From VBDM01 sp964430565 (GTDB lineage: Bacteria > Pseudomonadota > Gammaproteobacteria > Burkholderiales > SG8-39): a DNA stretch of 41,485 nucleotides. The DNA lies in assembly GCA_964430565.1 (NCBI GenBank), contig CAYSFD010000055.1, positions 1 to 41,485 on the forward strand, written 5' to 3'. Position 1 is the stretch's first letter, and each line of letters begins with the position of its first letter. Below are positions 31,677 to 40,250 of this stretch, piece by piece. The notes under the pieces were generated by a model. The model was not told the origin of the DNA. It made no database searches and was given only the letters and a program-made list of their open reading frames with translations. The position numbers and the translations under genes were made by a program.

Positions 31677-32906
31677 CTACGCGGCGCGGCGGTGCTCGTG
31701 CGAGCCTTCCAGCGCGCGGGCGAGGTCGATGAGGCTCGCGACGTTGTGCACCGGCAGAAATTCATCCACGTGCGGGAGCATCGCGCGCACGCCGGCTGGC
31801 CGCGCCTCGAACCCCGGGTAGCGCAGCAGCGGATTGAGCCAGATGAGTTTCCTGCACGACTTGTGCAGGCGCTCCATCTCCCGGGCGAGACCCTCGCCGA
31901 CGTCCCCGTCCAATCCGTCGGAGATCATCAGCACGACCGCATTTTGCCCGAGCACTCTGCGCGACCAGCGCAGGTTGAATTCGGCAAGACACTGCCCGAT
32001 ACGCGTGCCGCCCGACCAGTCGGCGATCGCCTCAGACACCCCGCTCATCGCGATGTCCACGTCACGGTGCCGCAGGTAGCGGCTGATGTTGGTGAGGCGT
32101 GTTCCGAAAACGAAGCTCGTCACCCGGTCGCGGTCGTTGGTGATCACGTGAAGAAAGTGCAGGAACATGCGCGAGTAACGGTTCATCGAGCCCGACACGT
32201 CGCACAGGATGACGAGCGGCGGGTGGCGCCGCTCGGGCGAGCGGCGCTTGAGAGGGATGATCGTGGCGCCGTGTCTCAAGCTCGCGCGCAGACTGGCGCG
32301 CAGGTCCACGCGAGCGCCGCGGGCATCGGGCTTGAAGCGCCGTGTGCGGATTTCCGGAATCGGCAACCTCAGGTTCGCGATCAGCTTTTTCGCCTGCGCC
32401 AACTCTTCGCTCGTCATCGTCTCGAAGTCGGCATGTTGCAGCACTTCGCGCGAGGAAAAGCTGAGGGCGGCATCAAGCTGAGTCTCCTGCGGCGGCTCGG
32501 CGGGCTCCTCCTTCGGTTTTTTCTGCCTGTGGCGCAACGCTTCGGCGACGCGGCCGGATGCCGGGCGCTGCTCTTCGCGGGCCTGCCGGCCATAGACCTG
32601 CGGCAAAAACATCGCCATCACGCGCTCGAGCAGCTGCGGGTCGCGCCAGAAGATATGGAAGGCCTGGTCGTAGATTTCAAACTGCTCGCGTCGGGCGAGA
32701 AAGACGCTGGCGAGCGTCCAGTAAAAGTCGTCGCGCCGCTCAACCCCGGCGACCTCGAGCGCGCGCACCGCATCGAGCATCCGGTCCGGGCCGATCGGCA
32801 GGCCCGCCGCGCGCAGCACGCGCGCGAAATGCATGACGTTTTCGGCGAGACGCCCATCGGCGGTCGACTCGCCGAGGTTCAGCGCTCTTCCGCGTTCGCG
32901 CGCCAT
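31677..32906 (-). CDS. CoxE-like VWA-domain protein
   Basis: 409 residues. An N-terminal helical part (FARVLRAAGLPIGPDRMLDAVRAL) and a C-terminal von Willebrand A domain with a complete MIDAS: DVSGSMNRYS, the threonine of GGTRIG and the ISDGLDGD loop. CoxE-family proteins work with MoxR-type AAA+ ATPases to insert metals or mature oxidoreductases. No MoxR gene lies in this window, so its partner must be elsewhere. It follows ccmI on the same strand after 25 bases and may be transcribed with the ccm operon. Confidence 0.88.
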   Translation of the reverse strand: MARERGRALNLGESTADGRLAENVMHFARVLRAAGLPIGPDRMLDAVRALEVAGVERRDDFYWTLASVFLARREQFEIYDQAFHIFWRDPQLLERVMAMFLPQVYGRQAREEQRPASGRVAEALRHRQKKPKEEPAEPPQETQLDAALSFSSREVLQHADFETMTSEELAQAKKLIANLRLPIPEIRTRRFKPDARGARVDLRASLRASLRHGATIIPLKRRSPERRHPPLVILCDVSGSMNRYSRMFLHFLHVITNDRDRVTSFVFGTRLTNISRYLRHRDVDIAMSGVSEAIADWSGGTRIGQCLAEFNLRWSRRVLGQNAVVLMISDGLDGDVGEGLAREMERLHKSCRKLIWLNPLLRYPGFEARPAGVRAMLPHVDEFLPVHNVASLIDLARALEGSHEHRRAA

Positions 32907-32931
32907 GGCATTCCGGGAATCATCCCCTCCA

Positions 32932-34161
32932 TCATTTCTTCGCCGGTTCGCGCAACTCGGTGTCGATCGTCACGTTGACGCCCTTGGCGCCGACCTTCAC
33001 CGGTTTGCTCAGGCCCTGCAGGTCACCCGGCCGAGCGCTCGCGTCCGCGGTTTTCGAGACGCGAACTCCGATCACCACGCGCGGTTGCCCGGAAAGCTTC
33101 GCCGCAGGGCTCATCGCCATCGAATCGTCGAGGGTGAATTCGATCGGAAGGTCGCGCCCCTGCTTGCGTAATATGGCGAGCGGCATGCGCGAACCTTGCT
33201 CCGCGCGCGCGAAGATGAATACGGTGTCGTCCGGCCCCACTTTTGCGGCCAGCTCCGGAGCGACTTTGACCACGCCCTTTACCTGCCCGCGGTCGGCTTT
33301 GCTTCCAGGCCCCGCGGCCTGCCGGCCCGCGCCCAGTTCACGCGCTTCCGCGATGCTCGCGCGAACCCTCTGCGCCATTTCGGATTCGCCCGGGACGGTG
33401 TCCAGAATTCGCTCCCAGTGACGTATGGCGCCGGAGTAATCGTTTCTGTTGAAAGCGGCGGTGCCGGCGAGCATGAGCGCCTTGACGTTCAGCGGATCGA
33501 CTGCGAGCGCGCGGGCGAGTATTTTTTCCGGCTCACCTTGCAGGCGACGGCCTTGCGCCATCGCGAGGGCGTCGGCATAGTCGGCAAGCAGCTGTGCATC
33601 TCGGGGTATGCGTGCCGCCGCCTCGGCATAGGCCTCGGCGGCCTCGGCGAAGCGGCCGATCACGGCGTACGAGCGGCCCAGCATCATCCAGCCCTCGGCG
33701 TCCTCCGGGTTGTCCTTCAGTCGCATCGCCAGTCGCGCGATCAGCGCCTCGAACTGCTGCTCGTCCACGCCGTGCTGGGCCAGGGTCCCGCCGGCGCCCG
33801 GGTTGAGCGCTCCGAGATTGCCGACTGCGAGGTAAACGGCCAGCGCGCAAACCGGAACGGCCAAGCCCAAACCGACTGCCGCGGCGCGCGAGCCGCGCGG
33901 GGATTTCTCTGGAGCATCGTCCTTGTCCACGTCGGCGAGCAGGCGTGCTTCGATCTCGGCGCGCGCTTTCTCATGCTGATCCGGGGCCAGCGTTCCGGCG
34001 CGCAGGTCGGCGTCCAGTTCGCGCAGCTGATCCCGGTATACCGCGACGTTGACGGCATCGCGAGTCGCGCCCCGGCGCGAGCCACGGCGCAGCAGAGGCG
34101 GCACGACGAACAGCAGAGCGACGGCGACGAGGAGGGCGCCGAGGACGATGAATGCGGTCAC
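32932..34161 (-). CDS. ccmI: CcmI, cytochrome c maturation apocytochrome chaperone
   Basis: 409 residues from GTG 34161, giving TAFIVLGALLVAVALLFVV as the first membrane helix; a longer frame to 34311 only overlaps ccmH. After the basic loop (RRGSRRGATRDAVNVAVYRDQLREL) comes a second helix and a periplasmic TPR part (EDAEGWMMLGRSYAVIGRFAEAAEAYAEA and NDYSGAIRHWERIL). The C-terminal domain is of the CcmI/CycH type. It holds apocytochrome for heme ligation. It overlaps the ccmH stop by four bases and is the last ccm gene. Confidence 0.92.
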   Translation of the reverse strand: MTAFIVLGALLVAVALLFVVPPLLRRGSRRGATRDAVNVAVYRDQLRELDADLRAGTLAPDQHEKARAEIEARLLADVDKDDAPEKSPRGSRAAAVGLGLAVPVCALAVYLAVGNLGALNPGAGGTLAQHGVDEQQFEALIARLAMRLKDNPEDAEGWMMLGRSYAVIGRFAEAAEAYAEAAARIPRDAQLLADYADALAMAQGRRLQGEPEKILARALAVDPLNVKALMLAGTAAFNRNDYSGAIRHWERILDTVPGESEMAQRVRASIAEARELGAGRQAAGPGSKADRGQVKGVVKVAPELAAKVGPDDTVFIFARAEQGSRMPLAILRKQGRDLPIEFTLDDSMAMSPAAKLSGQPRVVIGVRVSKTADASARPGDLQGLSKPVKVGAKGVNVTIDTELREPAKK

Positions 34162-34622
34162 CGGCGCTCCGCCTCTTTCCCGGCAAGAAGCTCCGCGACG
34201 CGGCTGCGCTCCGCGGGGGTCATCTCGACGTCCTGCGCCGGTCGCCGGCGCAGGAGCCGGCGGAGCAGGACGAGCAGCCCGGCGAGGAGGAGCAGCAGCG
34301 GTCCGAACCACAGCAGGAGCGTCGTCGCCTTGACCGGCGGGCGATAGAGAACGAAGTCGCCGTAGCGCTCCACCATGAAATCGATGATCTGCGAGTCACT
34401 CGCGCCCTGCCGCATCTTCTCCCGAACCTGGTTCCTGAGATCCTCGGCGAGCGGCGCGCTCGAATCGGCGATGGTCTGGTTCTGGCAGACGAGGCAGCGC
34501 AGCTCGTTGGAGAGCGCCATGACCCGCTGTTCAAGCGCCGGGTCCGGCGCTGCGGAGGTCGCTTCCTTCGCGGATACCCACGAAGAAGCGACCAGCAGGA
34601 GAAGTGCAAGCAGCCTAACCAC
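34158..34622 (-). CDS. ccmH: CcmH, apocytochrome thiol-disulfide oxidoreductase
   Basis: 154 residues starting at GTG 34622. A signal/anchor segment (LLALLLLVASSWVSA), then the LRCLVCQNQTIADS motif with the redox pair CLVC, and a single C-terminal membrane helix (LLLWFGPLLLLLAGLLVLL). It reduces the CXXCH cysteines of apocytochromes in the periplasm before heme attachment. It is the short CcmH form with a separate CcmI, and overlaps both neighbours. Confidence 0.94.
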   Translation of the reverse strand: MVRLLALLLLVASSWVSAKEATSAAPDPALEQRVMALSNELRCLVCQNQTIADSSAPLAEDLRNQVREKMRQGASDSQIIDFMVERYGDFVLYRPPVKATTLLLWFGPLLLLLAGLLVLLRRLLRRRPAQDVEMTPAERSRVAELLAGKEAERR

Positions 34623-35142
34623 GGCCGAGCTCTTGCACCAGAGGCAGCACCTTGCTCTTGACGATCTCCGGGGTGAGCGCGCCGATGCGCTTGTAGCGGA
34701 TGACGCCGCGCTTGTCGATCACATAGGTCTCGGGCACGCCGTACACGCCGTAATCGATGCCGACCCGGCCTTCGAAGTCGTGGATTGAAAGCTGATAAGG
34801 GTCGCCAAAGCTCTTCAGCCACGCGAGGCCTTCTTCGCGCTTGTCCTTATAGTTGAGCCCGTAGATCGGCGCCACGCCGCTTGCGGCGAGATTGATCAGC
34901 ACCGGGTGCTCCTCGCGGCAGGTGACGCACCAGGAGGCCCAGACGTTGAGAATCCAGACTTTGCCAAGCATGTTCTTTTCGGAGAAGATCCTCGTCGGCT
35001 CATGCAGCTGCGGCAATTCGAAATGCGGAGCGGGCTTGCCGATGAGCGGCGAGGGCACTTCGCGCGGATTGAGCGTGAGCCCAACTCCGAGCAGCGCGAT
35101 CAGCGCGGCGAAGACGGCCAATGGAAGCACGAATCGGTTCAT
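34615..35142 (-). CDS. ccmG: CcmG (DsbE), periplasmic thioredoxin-like reductase
   Basis: 175 residues. N-terminal membrane anchor (VLPLAVFAALIALLGVGL) and a thioredoxin fold with active site WASWCVTCREEHP, the glutamates typical of CcmG following it, and the cis-proline loop GVYGVPETYVID. It keeps the CcmH/apocytochrome thiols reduced. The stop overlaps the ccmH start by eight bases. The 127-base gap to ccmF, the only sizeable gap inside the operon, carries a palindromic repeat. Confidence 0.94.
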   Translation of the reverse strand: MNRFVLPLAVFAALIALLGVGLTLNPREVPSPLIGKPAPHFELPQLHEPTRIFSEKNMLGKVWILNVWASWCVTCREEHPVLINLAASGVAPIYGLNYKDKREEGLAWLKSFGDPYQLSIHDFEGRVGIDYGVYGVPETYVIDKRGVIRYKRIGALTPEIVKSKVLPLVQELGRG

Positions 35143-35147
35143 CGCCC

Positions 35148-35233
35148 GTCATTCCGGACGCGCGCAGCGCGAGCCGGAATCCAGAGTCGTTCATCTTGGA
35201 CAGTCACTGGATTCCCGCTTGCGCGGGAATGAC
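35148..35233. repeat. Imperfect palindromic dispersed repeat (copy 2), between ccmF and ccmG
   Basis: Outer arms GTCATTCCGG and CGCGGGAATGAC, with CCGGAATCCAGAGTC and CACTGGATTCCCG internally. It is clearly related to the copy at 19956-20027 (same GTCAT/ATGAC ends and CTGGATTCCCG core). It would fold into a hairpin in the ccm mRNA. Confidence 0.75.
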
Positions 35234-35269
35234 AGTGAGAAAATCGGTGCGTCATCTGCGTGGGAACTC

Positions 35270-37252
35270 TCAACCCGGCGTAGCGGGCGCCGCAGCGTAC
35301 TGCTCGTCGCGCCGCTTCGCCGACACCCGGTAGCGGCGGTCGCTCGCCGCGATTGCGCCGCCAAGCGCCATCAGGAGGCAGCCGCCCCAGATCCAGTCGA
35401 TGAAGGGCTTGTGCTGCACCTTGACGACCCAGGCCGTCGCGCTGACCGCTTCGCCGAGCGACACGTACAGGTCGCGCGTAAAGCCGGTGTCGATCGCGGC
35501 CTCGGTCATGGGCGAGTTCTGTACCGTGTAGATGCGTTTCTCGGGGTAGAGCGTGGTGACTGCGCGGCCGTTCCGGGTGACCTCGATCCGAGCGCGCCCG
35601 GCAACGTAGTTCGGCCCCCGCACATCGCGCACGCCGATCAGGCGGAACGTGTAGCCGCCGAGCTCCACGCTGTCGCCCGGCTCCATGCGCACGTCTTTCT
35701 CGCTCTCGTAACCCTTGACCAGCGTCACGCCGACGACAAACACCGCCACGCCGAAATGCGCGAGCAGCATGCCGTAGGTCGCGCGCGGCGTGCTGCGCAG
35801 CCGGGTCCAGGCGCTCGTTCCACTCGCCGCGTTGCGAACTTTCTCATACAGCTGAACGACGGCGCTCGCGGCGATCCATGCGGCGAGCAAGAGCCCAAGG
35901 CCGACGAGCACGCTCCAGCGTCCCATTGCAAAGGGGAGGAGGAGCCCCGCGACGAGGCTTGTCGCAAAAGCCCAGCGCAGACGCGCCGCGAGGTCGGGGA
36001 GGCTCGCCTTTTTCCAGCGGGCGAGCGGGCCAACGCCCATGAGAAAGAGCGCCGGCGCCATGAGGGGAAAGAACACGGTCTCGAAGTAGGGCGGGCCGAC
36101 CGAGATCTTGCCCAGGCCCGAGGCATCGAGCGCGAGCGGATAAAGCGTCCCGAGCAGCACCGACCCGGCCGCCGCCGCGAACACGACGTTGTTCGCGAGC
36201 AGCATCGATTCGCGCGAAAGCGGCTCGAATTCGCCGCCCAGGCCGATGCGCGGCGCGCGCCAGACGTACAAGAGGAGCGATCCGCCGATCACCAGAACGA
36301 GCAGCGCCAGGATGAATACGCCGCGCGCCGGATCGACCGCGAAGGCGTGCACCGAGGTGAGGACTCCCGAGCGCACCAGGAAGGTTCCGAGCAGGCTCAG
36401 GGCGAACGCCAGGATCGCGAGCAGCACGGTCCAGCTGCGGAAAGCGCCGCGCTTCTCGGTGACCGCCAGCGAATGGATCAGCGCGGTCCCCACCAGCCAG
36501 GGCATGAACGAGGCGTTTTCCACCGGATCCCAGAACCACCACCCGCCCCAGCCCAGCTCGTAGTACGCCCAGCCGCTGCCGAGCGCGATACCGAGGGTGA
36601 GGAAGCACCACGCGGCGGTGGTCCACGGGCGCGACCAGCGCGCCCAGGCCGCGTCGAGCCGCCCCGCGATAAGCGCCGCGACGGCGAAGGCGAAAGCGAT
36701 CGAGAAGCCGACGTAGCCCATGTAGAGCATCGGCGGATGCAGCACCATGCCCGGGTCCTGCAGCAGGGGATTCAGGTCGCGTCCGTCGGCGGGCGCCGGA
36801 AAGACCCGCAGGAAGGGATTCGAGGTGAACAGAATGAAAAGCACGAACCCCGTGCTGACGAGGCCCATCACCCCCAGCACCCGCGCCACCATGTCGTCGG
36901 GGAGCTGGCGGCTGAAGAGGGTCACGCCTACCGTCCAGACGCACAGCATCAGGATCCACAGCAGCATCGAGCCTTCGTGGCTGCCCCAGGAGGCGGCGAA
37001 GCGGTAAAACCAGGGAAGGCTGGAATTGGAGTTGGTGGCGACGTTCAGAACCGAGAAATCGTTGGTGACGAAGGAATGTATGAGACATCCGAAAGCGAGG
37101 GCCGTGAACAGGAACTGGCCTTGCGCCGCCGGACGCGCCGCGTTCATCCACGCGACATTGCCGCGCGCTGCGCCCACAAGCCCGAACATCGACTGGCAGA
37201 GCGCCAGGCACAGCGCGAGTGCGAGCGCGAGCTGGCCGATTTCGGGGATCAT
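35270..37252 (-). CDS. ccmF: CcmF, heme-apocytochrome ligation subunit
   Basis: 660 residues with about 15 membrane helices. The heme-handling WWD motif is present (GWGGWWFWDPVENASFMPW), as are the conserved WGSHEGSMLLW and GPYF-like segments. With CcmH and CcmI it attaches heme from holo-CcmE to apocytochrome CXXCH motifs. The ATG overlaps the ccmE stop. Length is normal for the family. No truncation was seen. Confidence 0.96.
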   Translation of the reverse strand: MIPEIGQLALALALCLALCQSMFGLVGAARGNVAWMNAARPAAQGQFLFTALAFGCLIHSFVTNDFSVLNVATNSNSSLPWFYRFAASWGSHEGSMLLWILMLCVWTVGVTLFSRQLPDDMVARVLGVMGLVSTGFVLFILFTSNPFLRVFPAPADGRDLNPLLQDPGMVLHPPMLYMGYVGFSIAFAFAVAALIAGRLDAAWARWSRPWTTAAWCFLTLGIALGSGWAYYELGWGGWWFWDPVENASFMPWLVGTALIHSLAVTEKRGAFRSWTVLLAILAFALSLLGTFLVRSGVLTSVHAFAVDPARGVFILALLVLVIGGSLLLYVWRAPRIGLGGEFEPLSRESMLLANNVVFAAAAGSVLLGTLYPLALDASGLGKISVGPPYFETVFFPLMAPALFLMGVGPLARWKKASLPDLAARLRWAFATSLVAGLLLPFAMGRWSVLVGLGLLLAAWIAASAVVQLYEKVRNAASGTSAWTRLRSTPRATYGMLLAHFGVAVFVVGVTLVKGYESEKDVRMEPGDSVELGGYTFRLIGVRDVRGPNYVAGRARIEVTRNGRAVTTLYPEKRIYTVQNSPMTEAAIDTGFTRDLYVSLGEAVSATAWVVKVQHKPFIDWIWGGCLLMALGGAIAASDRRYRVSAKRRDEQYAAAPATPG

Positions 37253-37728
37253 TTGCGACCGGCGCTCCCCTGGATCACCAGGGTGTGCGCCGCCTTTTCG
37301 TTGATCGATTGCGCCTGCTTGATCGCGTCAGCCGCCGCCGGAGGCATGTAGTTCTCGTCGTGCTTGGCGAGCACCTCGCTCGCCTCGAACACGCCGTCCG
37401 CGCCGAGCTTGCCCTGCGTCACCACGCCTTTTCCTTCGCGAAACAGGTCTGGAAGGAGGCCCCGGTAGGCGACGGTGACGTCCTTCGCGGTGTCGGTGAC
37501 AACGAATTGCACGGTCACTCCATCCACCTGGCGCTTCACGCTCCCCGGCGCGACCATCCCTCCGACGCGGAACGCGCGTCCCTGCGGTACTTGGTTCGCA
37601 GCCACCTGGCTCGGAGTGAAGAAGAACACGAGATTTTCCTGGAATGCGGCGAGCACGAACGCCGCTGCCACGCCTAGCGCGGCGAGGCCGCCTCCGATCA
37701 TCGCAAACCGCTTGTGCCTGGGTTTCAT
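37249..37728 (-). CDS. ccmE: CcmE, periplasmic heme chaperone
   Basis: 159 residues: an N-terminal anchor (FAMIGGGLAALGVAAAFVLAAF) and an OB-fold with the heme-binding histidine in AKHDENYMPP, which fits the HxxxY motif. It receives heme from CcmABCD and delivers it to CcmF. It overlaps ccmD upstream and ccmF downstream by four bases each. Ordinary member. Confidence 0.95.
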   Translation of the reverse strand: MKPRHKRFAMIGGGLAALGVAAAFVLAAFQENLVFFFTPSQVAANQVPQGRAFRVGGMVAPGSVKRQVDGVTVQFVVTDTAKDVTVAYRGLLPDLFREGKGVVTQGKLGADGVFEASEVLAKHDENYMPPAAADAIKQAQSINEKAAHTLVIQGSAGRK

Positions 37729-37904
37729 TGGTTACCTTGTCCTGTGGCGCCTCGGGCGCGAAGACGCCCGAGGGCAGTACGCTTACGCACCGCGAGCAGC
37801 GCGACTTCCGCGAGTATGAGGCCGAGCGTCACGAGATACGAGCCCCAAACATAGAACCCGTAGCCCCCCATTGCAAGGAAATTTTCCCAGCTGCCCCAGC
37901 TCAC
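37725..37904 (-). CDS. ccmD: CcmD, small membrane heme-export accessory protein
   Basis: 59 residues from GTG 37904, whose first bases overlap the ccmC stop (GTGA). The sequence WENFLAMGGYGFYVWGSY followed by one membrane helix and a basic tail (VRKRTALGRLRAR) is the standard CcmD pattern. It helps release holo-CcmE from the CcmABC complex. A longer upstream frame exists but only overlaps ccmC. Confidence 0.9.
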   Translation of the reverse strand: MSWGSWENFLAMGGYGFYVWGSYLVTLGLILAEVALLAVRKRTALGRLRARGATGQGNQ

Positions 37905-38641
37905 GCGGACCCCTTGGCGTAATCCGCTGCCCAGTCGCTTGAGTGCTCGCGCTCGAGCATGATGCAGCGCGCGCGCATTAGCGCCGCGGCGATGCTGTAG
38001 AACCAGAATCCGAGGGCCATGACGATCATCCCCGCGAACATGGTTGCCGCCATGGTCGGCGCCTGGGTGAGACTCACCGAGGCGCCCTGGTGCAGCGTGT
38101 TCCACCACTTGACCGAAAAATAGATAATCGGAATGTTAACGACGCCCACCAGCGCGAGCACCGCTCCCGCCTTGTCGGCGCGGCGCGGATCGTCGATCGC
38201 CGCCTGCAGCGCCATGAAGCCGAAATAGAGAAACAGCAGAATCAATTCCGAAGTCAGCCGCGCGTCCCACACCCACCAGGTGCCCCAGGTGGGCTTGCCC
38301 CACAGCGAACCGGTCCACAGCGCGACAAACGTAAACAGCGCGCCGGTCGGCGCGAGTGCGCTCGCCATCATGCCCGAGAGCCGGGTATTGAACGCGAGCC
38401 CCAGTCCGGCCCAGAAGGCCATGACCAGATACAGGAACATCGACATCCAGGCCGCCGGAACGTGGATGAAGATGATGCGGTAGGCCTCGCCCTGCTGGGC
38501 GTCGGTCGGGGCGACGAAGAATCCGATGTACACGCCGGTGCCGCACGCGACCAGCGCCAGAGCGCCGAACCAGAAGGCGAGCTTTCCCGCCAGGGGGAAA
38601 AAAGTCTGGGGCGAGGAATACTTGAACCAGTTGACGCTCAT
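37901..38641 (-). CDS. ccmC: CcmC, heme-handling membrane protein
   Basis: 246 residues, six membrane helices, with the WWD motif (WGKPTWGTWWVWDARLT) and flanking histidines (FIHVPAAWMS and the later NTLHQG). It presents heme to CcmE. It starts nine bases after the ccmB stop. Normal length, no odd feature. Confidence 0.95.
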   Translation of the reverse strand: MSVNWFKYSSPQTFFPLAGKLAFWFGALALVACGTGVYIGFFVAPTDAQQGEAYRIIFIHVPAAWMSMFLYLVMAFWAGLGLAFNTRLSGMMASALAPTGALFTFVALWTGSLWGKPTWGTWWVWDARLTSELILLFLYFGFMALQAAIDDPRRADKAGAVLALVGVVNIPIIYFSVKWWNTLHQGASVSLTQAPTMAATMFAGMIVMALGFWFYSIAAALMRARCIMLEREHSSDWAADYAKGSA

Positions 38642-38650
38642 ACCGAATCG

Positions 38651-39319
38651 CTACTCCACTGAAATACGCAGTGCCACCGCCGCCGCCCAAGGAGCGAAAG
38701 CAGCGGCGAACACCAGCAAGCCGCCGAGCAACAGGAGCTGTGCTTGGCCGCCGAGGCCTGAGGCTGCCGCTTCGGCGGCGCCCGCGCCGATGATCAACAC
38801 GGGAACATACAAAGGCAACACCAATAGCGACAGCAACGCTCCCCCACCCCGAAGACCCAGCGTCAGCGCCGCGCCGATCGCGCCGACCAGCGACAGCACC
38901 GGCGTGCCGAGCAGGAGCGAGGCCACCAGCAACGGCAGCAGATCCGGTTCGAGGTCGAATTGGAGCGCCAGCACCGGCGCGAGAACGACGAGCGGCAGCC
39001 CCGACACCAGCCAGTGCGCGAATACCCGCGCGATGACGATCATGCCCAGCGGCGTGGCCGCGAGCAGCATCTGGTCCAGCGTGCCGTCGGCGTGGTCGGA
39101 CTCGAAGGTGCGCGTGAGCGAGAGCATGCACGCGAGCAGCGCCGCGACCCAGATGATGCCCGGCGCGATCGCGCGCAGCAGGTTGGGTTCCGGTCCGATC
39201 GCGAGCGGAAACAGGCTGACCACGATCACGAAGAACAGCACCGCGGTCGCGACATCGGAACGCCGCCGCCACGCGAGCAGCAGGTCGCGGCGGATGACAG
39301 CGCTCAAGGTGGCGGTCAT
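38651..39319 (-). CDS. ccmB: CcmB, membrane subunit of the heme-chaperone ABC transporter
   Basis: 222 residues, six membrane helices, beginning MTATLSAVIRRDLLLAWRRR, with the family segments FESDHADGTLDQMLL and LGTPVLSLVGAIGAALTLG. It forms the CcmA2BC complex that releases heme-loaded CcmE. ATG 39319 overlaps the ccmA stop; the longer frame upstream lies within ccmA and is not used. Confidence 0.94.
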   Translation of the reverse strand: MTATLSAVIRRDLLLAWRRRSDVATAVLFFVIVVSLFPLAIGPEPNLLRAIAPGIIWVAALLACMLSLTRTFESDHADGTLDQMLLAATPLGMIVIARVFAHWLVSGLPLVVLAPVLALQFDLEPDLLPLLVASLLLGTPVLSLVGAIGAALTLGLRGGGALLSLLVLPLYVPVLIIGAGAAEAAASGLGGQAQLLLLGGLLVFAAAFAPWAAAVALRISVE

Positions 39320-39942
39320 GATTGCCGGTCGAGGTTGATGTCGGTCACGGACGGGGCATCGATGCGCGCTTCCTGGTGGGTGGTCAGCACCACCATGCCG
39401 CCGCGCGCGAGGTGCGCGCCGACCAAAGACTGCACCTGCCGCACCGCCGCCGCGTCCAGCGCCGCGAACGGCTCGTCGAGTATCCACAACGGCAGCGTTT
39501 CGCTCAGCGCCAGCCGCGCCAGCGCCGCGCGCCGCCGCTGGCCTTGCGACAGCGCCCTCACCGGCAGGCGCCGGCGCCCGCCGAGGCCGAAGCTCTCGAG
39601 CGCGGCGCTGGCGCGCGCGGAAGGCACGGCGGCGCCCGAGAGCGCGCAGGCGACGGCGAGGTTTTCCTCCGCCGTCAGGTCGTCCTTCAACGCGTTGGCG
39701 TGGCCGACGTAGACGAGGTGCTTCCAGTATTCCTCGCGGAGCCCGCGGATGTTTTCCCCCTTCCAGCGCACTTCTCCGGCCGCGGGCAGGAGCAGCCCGC
39801 ACAGCGCGCGCAGCAGGCTGGTCTTGCCGCTGCCGTTGGCGCCGGTTACACGCAGCAGCGCGCCCGGCGCGAGCGCAAAGCCGAGCCCGCGGAAGAGCGT
39901 CGTCTCACCGCGTGTTGCTTCGAGTTCGCGTGCTTCGAGCAT
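39316..39942 (-). CDS. ccmA: CcmA, ATPase of the heme-chaperone ABC transporter
   Basis: 208 residues from ATG 39942 (MLEARELEATRGE). Walker A GANGSGKTSLLRAL, signature LSQGQRRRAALARL, Walker B LWILDEPFAALD and the switch histidine in TTHQE. It drives release of holo-CcmE. It is the first gene of the ccm operon; an in-frame ATG at 40017 adds non-conserved residues. The upstream 308-base intergenic region is shared with the divergent cytochrome gene and carries an FNR box. Confidence 0.94.
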   Translation of the reverse strand: MLEARELEATRGETTLFRGLGFALAPGALLRVTGANGSGKTSLLRALCGLLLPAAGEVRWKGENIRGLREEYWKHLVYVGHANALKDDLTAEENLAVACALSGAAVPSARASAALESFGLGGRRRLPVRALSQGQRRRAALARLALSETLPLWILDEPFAALDAAAVRQVQSLVGAHLARGGMVVLTTHQEARIDAPSVTDINLDRQS

Positions 39943-40118
39943 CGGCTGGTTGGATCGTGTATTGCGAAGGGGCTGTCTGGAATGGTGCGTTACGCTACCA
40001 CAGAAGCGCCGATTCAAAAATAAACAACGCCTTGTGGACCATGCCCGCGCGGCGCATGGCGGATTGCCGAATACAGGGGCCGTTCCAGCGAGAATTCAGT
40101 CGCAACCTGGAGACACGC

Positions 40119-40132
40119 TTGATCTGGATCAA
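40119..40132 (+). promoter_or_regulatory. Perfect FNR/Anr-type binding box
   Basis: TTGATCTGGATCAA is an exact TTGAT-N4-ATCAA match. Its centre (40125.5) is 41.5 bp before the start predicted from TAAACT (40155-40160), the classic class II activation position for the cytochrome gene at 40251. The intergenic region 39943-40250 otherwise contains no gene that I can support. The divergent ccm operon might also respond, but its start is over 170 bases away. Confidence 0.8.
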
Positions 40133-40250
40133 CCGTGGAGGTGGCCCTCGCTGCTAAACTCAACAAGGTTGGCGGTGATCGCGGGCGGTGGGTTTGCTAT
40201 CGCTCTGTTCTAGAGGCCTCGAAATCCGAATACGCATGTCAGGAGACATC

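Noticed and set aside
35148..35233. Possible CRISPR array or insertion sequence
   Set aside because: Only a single palindromic unit without regularly spaced repeats or a transposase gene; it is a dispersed hairpin element.
34892..37351. Very long open frame on the plus strand opposite ccmE/F/G
   Set aside because: It is the antisense shadow of GC-rich ccm genes; composition is Arg/Glu/His-rich low complexity and no domain is seen.
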